Shown piece by piece: positions 1 to 10,300 of a stretch of DNA of 64,000 nucleotides. Made by a program: the position numbers and the translations under genes. Every line of letters starts with the position of its first letter. Within the stretch, counting starts at the first letter, position 1. The stretch lies in NCBI GenBank assembly GCA_022072255.1, contig JAJVHZ010000065.1, positions 1 to 64,000 on the forward strand. Reading direction: 5' to 3'. This stretch comes from Gammaproteobacteria bacterium (GTDB taxonomy: Bacteria; Pseudomonadota; Gammaproteobacteria; JAJPIJ01). The notes under the pieces are model-generated. The model worked only from the letters and a program-made list of their open reading frames with translations. It was not told where the DNA came from and made no database searches.

Positions 1-399
1 GAGTTGATCGCTGACCCGCGCTACGCCACAGCCGAGGCCCGTTCGCGGCATAGCGAAGAGGTGGTGGCGCTGCTCGACGAAGCGATCGGCGCCAGAGATA
101 TGGCCGAGTGGGACGCAATCTTCCGCCGGCAGGGAGTGATCTGGGGGCCGATTCCGACGATGGAGCAAGTGACCGCCGATCCACAAATGACGGCTAACGG
201 CGTCTTCGCGGAGATCGCTCATCCGCAGCTCGGCCCCATTCCGACCGTCAGCAGCCCGCTCAACGTGCAAGGCGCCGTCAAGGAGGATCCCCGCGTGGCG
301 CCGGAAGTCGGCCAGCATTCACGCGAGATCCTGCGTGCCCTGGGCTACACGGACGCCGCCGTCGAAGAGTTGATTTTGCGCGGTTGCGTGAAGGCCTGA
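1..399 (+). CDS. CaiB/BaiF-type CoA-transferase, C-terminal part
   Basis: The frame is open from the first base of the window to a TGA at 399, so only the last 132 codons of a longer gene are present. The segment matches the C-terminal domain of family III CoA-transferases: a stretch like 'EWDAIFRRQGVIWGPI' followed by a proline-rich loop and an ending in which the protein 'GQHSREILRALGY' motif is typical of the family (compare the complete homologue at 52489). These enzymes move CoA between carboxylic acids in the cytoplasm. The substrate cannot be read from this fragment. Downstream lies a decayed gene fragment on the opposite strand. Confidence 0.85.
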   Translation, partial: ELIADPRYATAEARSRHSEEVVALLDEAIGARDMAEWDAIFRRQGVIWGPIPTMEQVTADPQMTANGVFAEIAHPQLGPIPTVSSPLNVQGAVKEDPRVAPEVGQHSREILRALGYTDAAVEELILRGCVKA

Positions 400-419
400 T
401 TGCAGGCGTCGCTTATCCG

Positions 420-745
420 TCAAACTGGCGCCGGCGCGGTAAATTGCGCTTCCTCGGTCGAGCCGGTCAGCACGGTGGTGGACGCCTCGCCACCGCGGAT
501 TGCAAGCTTGCGCCAGGCTCGGCGCGCCGCTCCAGTTCGAGTTCCGCGCCGCCGCGCCCGCGTAAAGATGGCCGTCAAGCCGGCTTCGATTGTGACCGCG
601 CAACCGCGCTTGTGGCCGGCGTAGCTGAATTCGCCTTTGAGCGCCGCGATTATATTGCGCGTCGCGCATCAGATTGGGCCAGTTGTTGGCCATCGAACCT
701 TCCATGTCTAGCGTCACACCGGGCGCGCCGCTGTTCAGCAATTTG
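420..745 (-). pseudogene. Decayed malate synthase-like fragment
   Basis: Reading the minus strand from about 741 gives LNSGAPGVTLDMEGSMANNW followed by PNLMRD, then after a one-base frame change IAALKGEF and a later segment ending in FTRARR. This order matches malate synthase, where an LNSGA-like segment, an acidic DxED-like motif, a W-N-x-x-x-G/D segment, a Q-N pair and an RxRGLH-like segment occur in the same order. Malate synthase condenses glyoxylate with acetyl-CoA. The piece is only about 110 codons long against more than 500 in the family. It is frameshifted and has stop codons just upstream, so it cannot encode an enzyme. The assignment rests on motif order seen by eye; another aldolase-like family is possible. 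Confidence 0.5.
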
Positions 746-768
746 AATCAAACATCCGAGCCGCCACC

Positions 769-2028
769 TCACGCGAGAACCTGCCGCACGCCGGCTAATG
801 CGCCATTTTCAAAATGAAGCAATATGCGCGTTGGGCGGTCATTCGCAAGCATAAGTTGATCAATCTGTTTCATTGCGTTATGGCACTGTTGAGCCTTTTG
901 CGTCAGCGCCTGCACGGTCGAATCGCACTTGCTGGTAAGGCTATTTCTTCGCTCCACCAGGGTACTCTCGCGGTTCCAGAATGAATAGACCTCGGAAATT
1001 TCGCCTTTGATTTTCTCCTCGCAATACGGTCCCAACGACTGAATCGAGACAACCGATTCTTGAATGTTTATGCGGCGCGCCGACTTTAGTTGTGAATCGC
1101 CAGGAAAGAGCGAGAGAACGTGCCAGGCGGCAATTCTGGTTTTTAGGCATAAGCCTATGTCATCGGCCAGCAATTCGAGTTCATGAAGTTTGTTGGCAAT
1201 ATCGGTCGTCAAGCTCTCAGTGCCAAACATTTCCACATGTTTGACTCTCATATCGGCCTTCTGCCGGTACTCCGTCATGAGATGTTCTTGAATCTCAAGT
1301 AAATCACGTTCGCAAACTTCCAACTGATTTCTCGCTGCGTCTGGAAAGTCTCCACCTTGAATCGCCTGATAGACCTCTTCGAGGTAAGCGCAGGTTGCGC
1401 GAATCCGCGACTTTCGCTGATTGTCGAGGAATTGAGATATTGCCTGAATGCCGCCCTTGATTTCGTCGAGCTTTATGCTGATATCCGCAAGATGCTTCTG
1501 CGCGACAACGACAGAGGCGATCTGCCAGATTGCCACAGCGTTTACCATATTCTGGAGATTTGACGCCTCATATAACCGAGCGTTCTGCGTTATTCGGTTT
1601 GAAGTCATCATGAATGCGCGTAAGCCGTTTCCATCAGCAGCACGAACGAGGTCACCATTGATAACTACTTCCATCAAGCGTTTTCCGCCTGCTTCTCCCA
1701 CCACCAGAAGTGACGGCAGAGACTGACACAACTGGCTCAGCCGGCCGATGGAAGTGGAAATGCTGTTTTGAGTATCTAATGGCGTCGCGATTTCGTAATC
1801 CCTGGTTGATGACAGCGCCTCAATCGTCACAACTGGTTGATCCGGGTTGGCGCCAATGACTATTCGTTTAGGCAGTTCCTCTTCGAGCGTATTTACTTTC
1901 GGCTGCGATACAACACTCACTTGCGCGATCGGTCGTTTGTTTCGCTTGCGCGAAATTATCAACAGCATTATCGCCAACAGAGCCAATATCCCGAGAAGCG
2001 CGACCAACCCCGCCCAAGCAATTTGCAT
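769..2028 (-). CDS. Membrane-anchored protein of unknown function
   Basis: I do not recognise the family. The ATG at 2028 is preferred over one at 2079 because AGAAGGGA lies just upstream; this gives about 419 residues. Residues 1-28 are a hydrophobic segment starting MQIAWAGLVALLGILALLA and followed by RKRNKR, typical of a single-pass protein with an N-terminal anchor and a cytoplasmic body. The body is mostly helical, with charged heptad-like stretches around residues 180-330 that suggest a coiled coil. It follows a DUF499 remnant by about 58 bases on the same strand, so it may have belonged to the same transcription unit. No enzymatic motif is visible. Confidence 0.7.
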   Translation of the reverse strand: MQIAWAGLVALLGILALLAIMLLIISRKRNKRPIAQVSVVSQPKVNTLEEELPKRIVIGANPDQPVVTIEALSSTRDYEIATPLDTQNSISTSIGRLSQLCQSLPSLLVVGEAGGKRLMEVVINGDLVRAADGNGLRAFMMTSNRITQNARLYEASNLQNMVNAVAIWQIASVVVAQKHLADISIKLDEIKGGIQAISQFLDNQRKSRIRATCAYLEEVYQAIQGGDFPDAARNQLEVCERDLLEIQEHLMTEYRQKADMRVKHVEMFGTESLTTDIANKLHELELLADDIGLCLKTRIAAWHVLSLFPGDSQLKSARRINIQESVVSIQSLGPYCEEKIKGEISEVYSFWNRESTLVERRNSLTSKCDSTVQALTQKAQQCHNAMKQIDQLMLANDRPTRILLHFENGALAGVRQVLA

Positions 2029-2086
2029 ATCATTTCCCTTCTTCGACCCCTTGACCCTTGCCACTTTGCATAGACACACGGTCTTG

Positions 2087-3023
2087 CTATTCCACCTCGA
2101 ATCCCTGACTGTTGAATTTCAGTGTCCGGCTGTTTTCCGTCACTGTGCGAACGACGTGATCGGGCGCTCCGCTCGGAATCTCGGCTTCGATCTCAAGCGT
2201 GATTTTCACGTTTGCGCCGACCAGGCCGACCAGATGCGCAATTACTTCGTCAGCGATGCGACCGGCGTCGCGGCCCACGCGCGCCGGGTCTAACGTGACG
2301 CTGCCGTGAAACCGCCTGGGCGTTGGCGTTGGCGTCGGCACGGGCTTCTGTGTGGGAGGATTTACAACTGTCGAGCTTCCAGTCGTCACTCCGGGCGTTT
2401 GGGTGATTTCCGCGCCGCCTGTTGTGTTGGTGACGACGCCGGGCGCCGGAGCAGTCTCGGCCTCGATCTGTCTTTGCGCGACTTCGGGTTGCACCAGCAA
2501 TCCCGACGAGTTCTCCCCGGAGATTTCAACGTGTCTTCCCGCGCGCAATCCCACATAACGGTGCGCGGCTTCTTCAAAACTGTCGGCGTAGGCGAAAGAC
2601 TCCTGCGGCCACAGCATCAGTCCCAATCCATCCCGGATGGCCAACAGCAACACTTCAGGATTTTTCAGCCGGGGCAGATAAACGTATCGCGCGAAATCCT
2701 CAATCAGTTGTTTGATCGCTACGTGGTCGCCGCGCCAGAGCGGAATCCTGTTCGCTGTTGGCCGCCGTCAAGAGGGATAGTGACACGGCCCGCGGATCCA
2801 CATCCCCTGCCAGCGTTTGCCAGATATCAAGAAAACCAGCCGCTAGAATACGGTAATGAGCGTGTGAGATGCTTTGTATTATCCGGGCTTTCGATGAGGG
2901 CCAATCATTCAAGTCGCAGTCGCCGATTGACCTGGCAAGAAGCTGAATGGTTTGCAACGGCAAGCTCTTCGCCAGCTTTATCGCTTCACCTGCAATTACT
3001 ATCTGTCCGGTTTCCTGCGGCAT
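2087..3023 (-). pseudogene. DUF499 (COG1483) ATPase, frameshifted C-terminal remnant
   Basis: Two frames together match only the C-terminal third of DUF499 proteins, large AAA+ type ATPases of about 1,000-1,100 residues found in DNA-modification defence loci. The first frame (3023 to about 2737) contains GFLDIWQTLAGDVDPRAVSL and ends its match at NSEQDSA. After a frame change near 2737 the reading continues LWRGDHVAIKQLIEDFARYV and runs to RRFHGSVTLDPARVGRDAGR near the end. The ATP-binding N-terminal part is absent, and a TGA lies in frame just before the first ATG. The proline/threonine-rich linker near 2330 separates the last small domain. The gene is probably dead; the short last domain (2653-2087) could still be translated alone. 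Confidence 0.75.
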
Positions 3024-3062
3024 ATTTCACCTGAGATTCAGGGCCTATAAACTCCATGCTCT

Positions 3063-5150
3063 TCAAGAAAGAAAGGGGCTGGGCTGTCCCCAACAAGTCA
3101 CAATCAGCATATCTCTGGCGCGTGTCGCCGCAACAAACAGCAGCGACCGCTCGCGGTCTTCATGTTCGCCCCTGGCTACTGGATCTGATTCGGCCGAAGA
3201 CAATTTCAGCGGAATGGAGCCAGCGTTAACCCCTGCCAGAATCATCACCGGGAACTCCAGTCCCTTAACTCGGTGCATCGTTGCCAGTCGGACGCCCTTG
3301 CCCTCCTGGTTCTTATCCAACAGCGTGTGCGCGATGCCCATGTCTTTGAGAATCGGCTGGTAATTTTCTCGAAGCAATTTGTTCGTTCTTGCTACCAGGC
3401 AAATGTCTTCAAGCTGGCTTTGTTCAATCAGTTCTTTCAATCTCTGCCCGATGGCGCGCTGCTCTTCCTGAAGAGAGGGGCAGCGAATCACCTCAGGCTT
3501 GGAGCCGAACAGGCGTGAGATGTACCCTTGGGCGCTGACCTTCTGGTCATCCAGGTCGTCTATTTCTACGCCGTGTAACAAAGCCATTGCCCAATCGCGA
3601 ATCTGCTCGGTCGTTCGGTAATTGATCCTCAGTTGAGTCGAGCGTCCCTGGATATTGATGCCGCAATTACGCAAAGCCACTTTTACACCGTAAATCCTCT
3701 GGTGGGCGTCGCCCACCAGAAACAGTCCGTTCGGGCCTGGCGGCGAGATCGCTCGAATCAACTTCCACTCTTCCGCATGAAAGTCCTGAGCCTCATCCAC
3801 AATTACCGCGCGGTACGGCAGGGCGGGCTTCTTCCGCTCGATGAACCGCCGGGTCTGCCGGATGACGCTCAGCCAATCGTGTTTCCCTTGCGCGTTGAGA
3901 GAATTCAAGTAGTTTTCAAAAATCGCCCAGACCCGCGCTCTTTGCGGGCGGATGAGTGTCTGTCCCCGCCCTTTTCGTGAGACTTTGAGGTAATCGGCTT
4001 TGTCTTCGATTTCGTTCGCCCAGACTACCTGTTCCCATTCCTGTTTCAAAAAACCGACGTCGAACTCAAGATCTTCAGCGGTGATCACAGCGTCCTGCCA
4101 GAATTTATCCAATTCCTCATTCGTGGCGATCTTGAATTCGACGCCCTGCTTTTTCATAAATCGTACGGCCCAGGCGTGCAGATGCACTATCTCGATCCCT
4201 TCTCTTTCATCGCCGCAAAGATTCGCCAGGTTTTGCTCGACGTTCTGCGCCAGGTTGGCGGTATAGGTGGTAAACAGAATTCGGTCGTTCGGCTCAGAGC
4301 ACGATACTTTCGCCAGATGTCTGGCCCGATGCATCGCCACAACCGTCTTGCCGGTTCCCGCGCCTCCAATGATCTTCGCGGGGCCGTTGAAGTTTTTCGA
4401 AACAAGTTGCTCTTGAGTGGGATGCAGAAAGATTCGCCATTTCTCGAGCGGGGCGTCCAACATCGCATTCAATTCGTCATCAGTGTGGACAGTGACAAAA
4501 CGGCGCCGCGAATCGGGATGGTCCAGAGCCTTCGCCAAATCAGTGGTATCTACAGGCTCTTTTCCGGGTTGTGCGGAGACGGCTTTGCGCACCTCATCGG
4601 GCGGCATCTCTTCGGCAAGCCAGATCAAAGCTTCAGCCGCTTCGGCAGGTAAATGTTTGGCGAGGGCGTGCAATTCTTCTTTTTCTTGTACAGCCCGCAC
4701 CGCCGGCAACAGAACGCTCGGCACGGCGAACGAGAGCAATAATTCATCATCGAACTGCGCCAAGACGCCGGCGCGCTTGCCGCGACCAGTCTTCGGCTGA
4801 ACGGCTTCTTGAACCTGATTGACACTGACGACCTGCAATGCGCCAGTAACGGGATTGATCTCGAAGCTGCGATTTTCGGCCCAGGCCATCGCCTCGTCGT
4901 GGTTATCAACCCAGACCAGCACGTACACATCGCCCGCGTCAGGGTGGAGCACGACCGCGCGGTATTTTTGATCAATCCGCACCGTTCTCACTTTCGGGTC
5001 TTTTACGGAGTGAATCTTTTCGTAGTTGATCGCGGAGGAAGTGGGATCGGTCTTGAATTTCTCGGTGAACTCCCTGACCTTTTTCTGTTGGGCGCGGGGG
5101 ACGCGGGCGAATGCGTCAAGGAAATCGCTGGCTATGGCAACCGTTGGCAT
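3063..5150 (-). CDS. UvrD/Rep-type superfamily 1 helicase with N-terminal RelE/ParE-like domain
   Basis: The ATG at 5150 follows the drmB stop by five bases and has CGGAG nine bases upstream, giving 695 residues. Residues 1-100 resemble a RelE/ParE-like fold: a helix pair with RAQQKKVREFTEKF, then strands with KVRTVRIDQKYRAVVL and a closing segment WVDNHDEAMAWA. The helicase part has Walker A GGAGTGKT near residue 260, Walker B DEAQDF near 450 and motif VI LLFVAATRARD near 667. This is a DNA translocase/helicase with a toxin-like domain that may sense or cut RNA or regulate the motor; that role is inference. It sits where class 1 DISARM loci usually carry drmC and is probably co-transcribed with drmB. 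Confidence 0.85.
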   Translation of the reverse strand: MPTVAIASDFLDAFARVPRAQQKKVREFTEKFKTDPTSSAINYEKIHSVKDPKVRTVRIDQKYRAVVLHPDAGDVYVLVWVDNHDEAMAWAENRSFEINPVTGALQVVSVNQVQEAVQPKTGRGKRAGVLAQFDDELLLSFAVPSVLLPAVRAVQEKEELHALAKHLPAEAAEALIWLAEEMPPDEVRKAVSAQPGKEPVDTTDLAKALDHPDSRRRFVTVHTDDELNAMLDAPLEKWRIFLHPTQEQLVSKNFNGPAKIIGGAGTGKTVVAMHRARHLAKVSCSEPNDRILFTTYTANLAQNVEQNLANLCGDEREGIEIVHLHAWAVRFMKKQGVEFKIATNEELDKFWQDAVITAEDLEFDVGFLKQEWEQVVWANEIEDKADYLKVSRKGRGQTLIRPQRARVWAIFENYLNSLNAQGKHDWLSVIRQTRRFIERKKPALPYRAVIVDEAQDFHAEEWKLIRAISPPGPNGLFLVGDAHQRIYGVKVALRNCGINIQGRSTQLRINYRTTEQIRDWAMALLHGVEIDDLDDQKVSAQGYISRLFGSKPEVIRCPSLQEEQRAIGQRLKELIEQSQLEDICLVARTNKLLRENYQPILKDMGIAHTLLDKNQEGKGVRLATMHRVKGLEFPVMILAGVNAGSIPLKLSSAESDPVARGEHEDRERSLLFVAATRARDMLIVTCWGQPSPFLS

Positions 5151-5155
5151 TGTGT

Positions 5156-7372
5156 TTACTCCGTCAGCAATGTTTGAAGCTCCGACTTGCGTCTGGTCAG
5201 TTCGGCGGCGTTGAATACGCGCCAACCGCGTGACTCGAACGGCTCTCTGAACTCGTCGTTTTCCGGCAGCAGAACCGCGATCTTCTTACCCGGCCAGGCG
5301 AGTTCCGCCCCAGCGCAGACGCGCCCGCGTTCATCCTGCAATTCGTAGCCGACGACGGGCAATGGCATGCCGCTCTCGGCCCACGACTGGACGAAGTCCT
5401 TACAACTCTCGTCGCAATATTCGAGAACCTCCGCGAACTCCGGCGATAGGGGCTTCGGTTTCGGCGGCGACAAAGATTCATCGGTTCGCGCCGTGACGGT
5501 CTCTTGAGGAAGCGCTTCCGAGAATCCCTTGAAAAACGCAAACTCCGCGCGCTCCACAGTTGAGACCAGCGCCGTGCGGTCAAGGTATTTGTTGCCGCGC
5601 TCGCATGATGTTTCCGGTAGAAAAAGGCAGGCGTGGCAGGCCGCGCCGTGCAGGCGGTCTCCGTAAGGATGATGCTCGGCGCAGAGCGGATCCGAAGCGC
5701 ACAATCGAATCTCCTCAAGCGCCTGATCCAGGTGGCGGGCCAGTGTCTTCGGTTCCCCCAGGCTAACCAGACCTCCAAGCGTCCCTTCGCTGTCGGGCGC
5801 TGCGGTGTAAAGCAGTATCCCGGCCATCGGCTCCTCGTCGCCGTTCACCGCGCGCGAATAGATGCGCTCGCGGATGCTGGCGGCCGTGTATCCGCATTCC
5901 AGCGAAAATTGCCGGATCAGAGCGTGCGCCAGCGAATGCAGCAGGATGTACCGCATCGTCGGATAGTTCGCTTCCGGCTCCGGCAACCCGCGGCTCGCCC
6001 GCCAGCGTTTGTGCGCGCCGAAGAACTCGGCGTCCAGCGTCTTCACTCTTTTCAACCAGTCTTGAACGGCCTCTTCGGCGAAATGCAGGAAGATGCCCTC
6101 GCCGCGCACGTCGGATGTCGGCGCCCAGCGCGGCGGCGTCCGGCTGAGCGGCGCCCTGAACTCCTCGGGCAATTCGGCCATCCCGCTGTAATCGCCTGGC
6201 GATTCGATGCGCGTAAAACCAATCAGCGATTGAACCTCGCGCAATCGTTCGGCCAGCACCACCTTGCGCAGAATCTGCTGATAACCGTCCGGCGGTTTGA
6301 CTTCCTTCAGCTTGAAATCGCGGCTGTTCAGCTTCGGGTCCGGGTTCGAGAAGACCTTCCATTCAGGCTTGCGCAGATCGGAAGCGTCCTCGTCTTCCTG
6401 ATCCGATCCGCTCTTCTTCTTCTCGATCCCCTCCCAAATCTGCTCTTCGGAATAGGCCGACAAACCGTGCAGCAGTTTTCGTTTCAATTTCACTTCGCGG
6501 GCGCTTTCGCATTCTTCAAGCTCGGCCCAGTTCTGTTCGATCAACTGTCCGAGCTTGTCGGTCGTCGTTGGGAGAGATAAAGCCGACAGCATCAACGCGA
6601 ACCAACTGTTCGACGCTCCGAGCAAAATCCCACGTTGAAATTGTTTGCATTCCTTCTCGTCGAATTTCCGCAAATGCGGCCAGCGGCCCCGGCAGGACGG
6701 CAACTGCGACTGGCCGTCGGGACCGAACGCGTCGCTCATTCGCCGCTTCTTGTCGCATTTGACGCACTGAGCCTGAATGTCGGCGACCTCGCCCGACGCG
6801 CCGAGTTCATACAAACGCAACTCGTACCGGCAATCTGTCTTTCCCCGATGCACGTATTCGACCCAGGGAAAATCGTCCAGGTGGCCGCTCTCACACGCAA
6901 CCAGAAATCGCGCTGGGACTGCGGTGGGAGGCTTACCGGGCTTTTTGCAGTTTCGGTGAACGTACCGGCTGCGGTCTTTTCTGTAGTAATCGAGTTTCAA
7001 TTCAAACAGCCCCGATTGAATTGGCGCCAGCAAACGACAATACGGGCACAGCAGCCAGCGCGGGAACGGCGCGACCGGCACGCCAATGTTGGCCGTGTCG
7101 TCGAATGGGTTCGCCTGAAAGCCGGTTGATTCCGGCGTGACCGGCGGCGTCAGCAGCTTGACCACTTGCTGCCCCAATTCCTGCTGCACGGCGCGCAGCA
7201 AACGCGGCTCGTTGATTTCGCTCGCCCCTTGTTCGACCGGCCAATCGTCCAGCCCCATCACCATCACCGATAAATTCGGCAGTTCGACAACCGCGCCCAC
7301 GCCGAACGTGTGCAGCAACTGGCTGGGCCGCAACTCTCCCACTTTCTTCTTCTCACGGGCGATGCCTCTCAT
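5156..7372 (-). CDS. drmB: DISARM protein DrmB (DUF1998)
   Basis: A 738-residue protein with the opening typical of DrmB, LRPSQLLHTFGVGAVVELP. It has cysteine pairs that probably bind zinc (CPYC near residue 109, CVKC near 205) and a C-terminal DUF1998 block with a cysteine/histidine cluster around residues 557-590 (CAEHHPYGDRLHGAACHAC). DrmB forms a complex with the helicase DrmA that restrains phage DNA entry or replication in DISARM. Its ATG overlaps the drmA stop by four bases (ATGA), so the pair is translationally coupled. Length and domain order are normal for the family. No disruption is visible. Confidence 0.93.
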   Translation of the reverse strand: MRGIAREKKKVGELRPSQLLHTFGVGAVVELPNLSVMVMGLDDWPVEQGASEINEPRLLRAVQQELGQQVVKLLTPPVTPESTGFQANPFDDTANIGVPVAPFPRWLLCPYCRLLAPIQSGLFELKLDYYRKDRSRYVHRNCKKPGKPPTAVPARFLVACESGHLDDFPWVEYVHRGKTDCRYELRLYELGASGEVADIQAQCVKCDKKRRMSDAFGPDGQSQLPSCRGRWPHLRKFDEKECKQFQRGILLGASNSWFALMLSALSLPTTTDKLGQLIEQNWAELEECESAREVKLKRKLLHGLSAYSEEQIWEGIEKKKSGSDQEDEDASDLRKPEWKVFSNPDPKLNSRDFKLKEVKPPDGYQQILRKVVLAERLREVQSLIGFTRIESPGDYSGMAELPEEFRAPLSRTPPRWAPTSDVRGEGIFLHFAEEAVQDWLKRVKTLDAEFFGAHKRWRASRGLPEPEANYPTMRYILLHSLAHALIRQFSLECGYTAASIRERIYSRAVNGDEEPMAGILLYTAAPDSEGTLGGLVSLGEPKTLARHLDQALEEIRLCASDPLCAEHHPYGDRLHGAACHACLFLPETSCERGNKYLDRTALVSTVERAEFAFFKGFSEALPQETVTARTDESLSPPKPKPLSPEFAEVLEYCDESCKDFVQSWAESGMPLPVVGYELQDERGRVCAGAELAWPGKKIAVLLPENDEFREPFESRGWRVFNAAELTRRKSELQTLLTE

Positions 7373-10300
7373 TCGGCTCCCTCCTCGTCTGAATCGCCGC
7401 CCTCGATGTCTTCGCTGTCCTCGCTAACTGGCGCTTCGAAATCCGGGTCTTCATCCATCCCGCCGTCGTGGAAGATCAATCCGACCGTCGGCTCGACGTC
7501 ACGAAGCGAATTCAGGCAGGTGAAATCGTCCCACGGGTCAAGGCTAGGCCGGCGCAGCAAGCCCACCGTCAACCCGTCGCGCTCGCCGTCATAACCCAGC
7601 ACGCGCCCGCCGACGTTCTTCTGCGCTTCGGCCAGCCATTGATCCAACCGCTCGTTCAATTCGCCGCGCACGAGTTGTTCAACCTCCGGCCCGGCGCCGA
7701 CCAGATGCGCGCGGCGCGTGATGATTTCTATGGCCTCCTTGATGTACGGATGATTCCGCTCGATGCGGCTGGCGTGTTTGTTGGGGTTGAACTCCGAGCC
7801 TTGCAACCGCACGCAGGAGACCAGCAGCGCCGTCAATCCTCGGCTGATCGCGCCCAGCGCAAATGGCGTCACCGACAGCGCCTCGACGTGTTTGTAAAAT
7901 GTCGCGTGATAATGCTCGAAACTTTCGTAATGCGACAGGTCGCGCGGGCGCGCCCAGTTGCAGACGGTAATAACCAGTCCCGGAAATTTACGTCCGACGC
8001 GGCTTGTTGATTGAATGTATTCGGCCGTGGTCTTGGGCTGCCCGGCGACCACCATCAGCCCCAAACGCTGCACGTCCACGCCAACCGAGACCATGTTCGT
8101 CGCCAGCAGCACGTCGAGCGGCCGCTTCGGCAAATCCTTAAGCATGGCCGCCCCCTTCTTCTGCAATTCCTTCCGCTTGGCTTCCAGCAGCGGGTCGAAT
8201 CCCACTTCCAGATGATCCAGAACTTCCGGTATGTCGGTCGAGTCTTTGCGCGAGGTCAATTCGTCAACAGTGTAGATCGGGCGCCTCGACAGCCCGCGTT
8301 GATCCATCTTGCCCAATCGCGTGCGCACGTCGTCGTCCACCAATCGTCGCATCCCGCCCAGCTCGCGCATTGAGTTGAAATAACCGATCAGCGTCATCCA
8401 CGGATCAACTTCCGGGCCGTAGCCCTTCTTTTCGTAAAGCGTCTGCGAGGCCGAAAGCAGCGCGACGTACACGCGGATGAGCGCGACTTTCAATCTGCGC
8501 CCCGAAGCGCAAATGCCGATGTACCGCCGCCCCGGCGTATCTTCCGAAGGCGGGCGCTGGCGCGAGAAGAAGTTATCGCGCACGTCCAAACCCTGTGGCG
8601 GAAAGATGTTCACCTGTCGCAGAAACGTCGCGTAGACCTGGTCTCCCGCTTTACGGATTGTCGCGGTCGAGGCGATCACCTTCGGACGGACAACCTTGCC
8701 GTTCACCTCCCACGAACAGAGCTTGTCCACCGCCGTTTCGTACAGCCCGACCAGCGTGCCGAGCGGGCCGCTGATCAAATGCAATTCGTCCTGGATGATC
8801 AAATCGGGCGGCCGCAATTTTGAATGAGGCTTGGTCCTGGCCGCCGGATGGTTGTCCTTCTTCGGATGGGAATCGGAATCTTCTATCTCCGGCGAGCGGA
8901 AGCCGTGCCGGTCGCAGTAAGCTTCCACCTGGCCGAAGAGCATCTGCGTTTTTCCGTTCCACGGCATCTGCGCGAATTTATCCACCGTCGCGATCAGCAG
9001 CGTCGGCAATCGGCGATAAATTTCTTCGTCCACCACCAGCACGGGAATGCCTTCCAGCGGGGATTTCTTCGAACCGAAGTCGCATCGCCCCAGCGCATCG
9101 CCGCAAAACGTCACCGTCCGGCCACGCCCTTTTTTGTAACTCTCGACCTTGATGTCGCGGCCCGGATCAATCTTCGATCCGCACCACGGGCAGTTGGTCA
9201 ACTGCGCAGGCGAACCGCTGAGCTTGCCGCCCTTGAAACCGCCCTGTCCGTGCGCCAGTTGAATCGCTTCGTCGGCCTGATCGGTCGTGTTCGGGGTCGT
9301 CTTCTGCCCGACCCACAACCCGATGCGGAAAGGTTCCGTGCCCCACTTCTTCTCGTCCGTGCGCCGGATCACTTCGCAGGCGCAGATGAGCGCCGTCGCG
9401 CGCTGAAACTGCTGGATCGTCAGCAGCCGCAGCGTGTAGCGCATCAACACCGCAACGCCGTGCTGGCCTGACCGCCCGGCGACTTCGCCCTGCAATCGCC
9501 GCAACCCCATCGTGTAAGCCGACAGTCCCAGATACGCTTCGGTCTTTCCGCCGCCCGTCGGAAACCAGAGCAGGTCGGCCACCGCCTCGGTTTCGCCTGT
9601 GCGGTCAACGTGATTGAGCTTCGTGATGCCCGGCAGGTTCAGCAGCACGAACGCAAGCTGGAAAGGATACCAGGAGCGGTTTGGCGCAACGTCAATCGCT
9701 TTCAAATCGGCCCCTTCGCCGCGCCGCCTCCTCAGCGAGTAGATCGAACGAACGCGCTGCTGCCACATCGCCAGGTTCGCGAACCGGAACGCTTCCGCAG
9801 CCTTCTCGTCCGAGCAGATCAATTTCAACCCGGCCTCGATTCTGGCCAGCGCCGTGCGGCAACGCTCCAACGCGGCTTTGCCGGCTTCGCGATGCGGCTC
9901 CATCTCCGGCGCGTTCAATTCCGCCTCGCGCTCCTTGATCCACGCCTCATACGCCACCAGCAGCGGACGCAGCTTCCGATCGAAATCATCCGTCTTCGTC
10001 TCGCCCAGCTCTTTCATGTCCAGCGACAACCCGGCCAGCTTCGGGATTTCGGCGATGACGGGTGGCGTGGTTTTTGGGACTTCGTAAGCGGGCACGACCC
10101 TGGTCGAGACTCGCAGCGCGCGGTCGTAAACGCCTTCGGGAGATTCCGCGTGGATGCTTACTCCGTGGCCGACGCCGAATTGGACGCAGTGGCGGTAAAG
10201 CATCGCCAGTTCCCGCTCTTCGGCGTAAACGACCGGATCGCTTTTGCCCGGTTCGCGGCGGCGCGAATGCGGACGGAAGATCGGTTTGCCGTCGGGCGAC

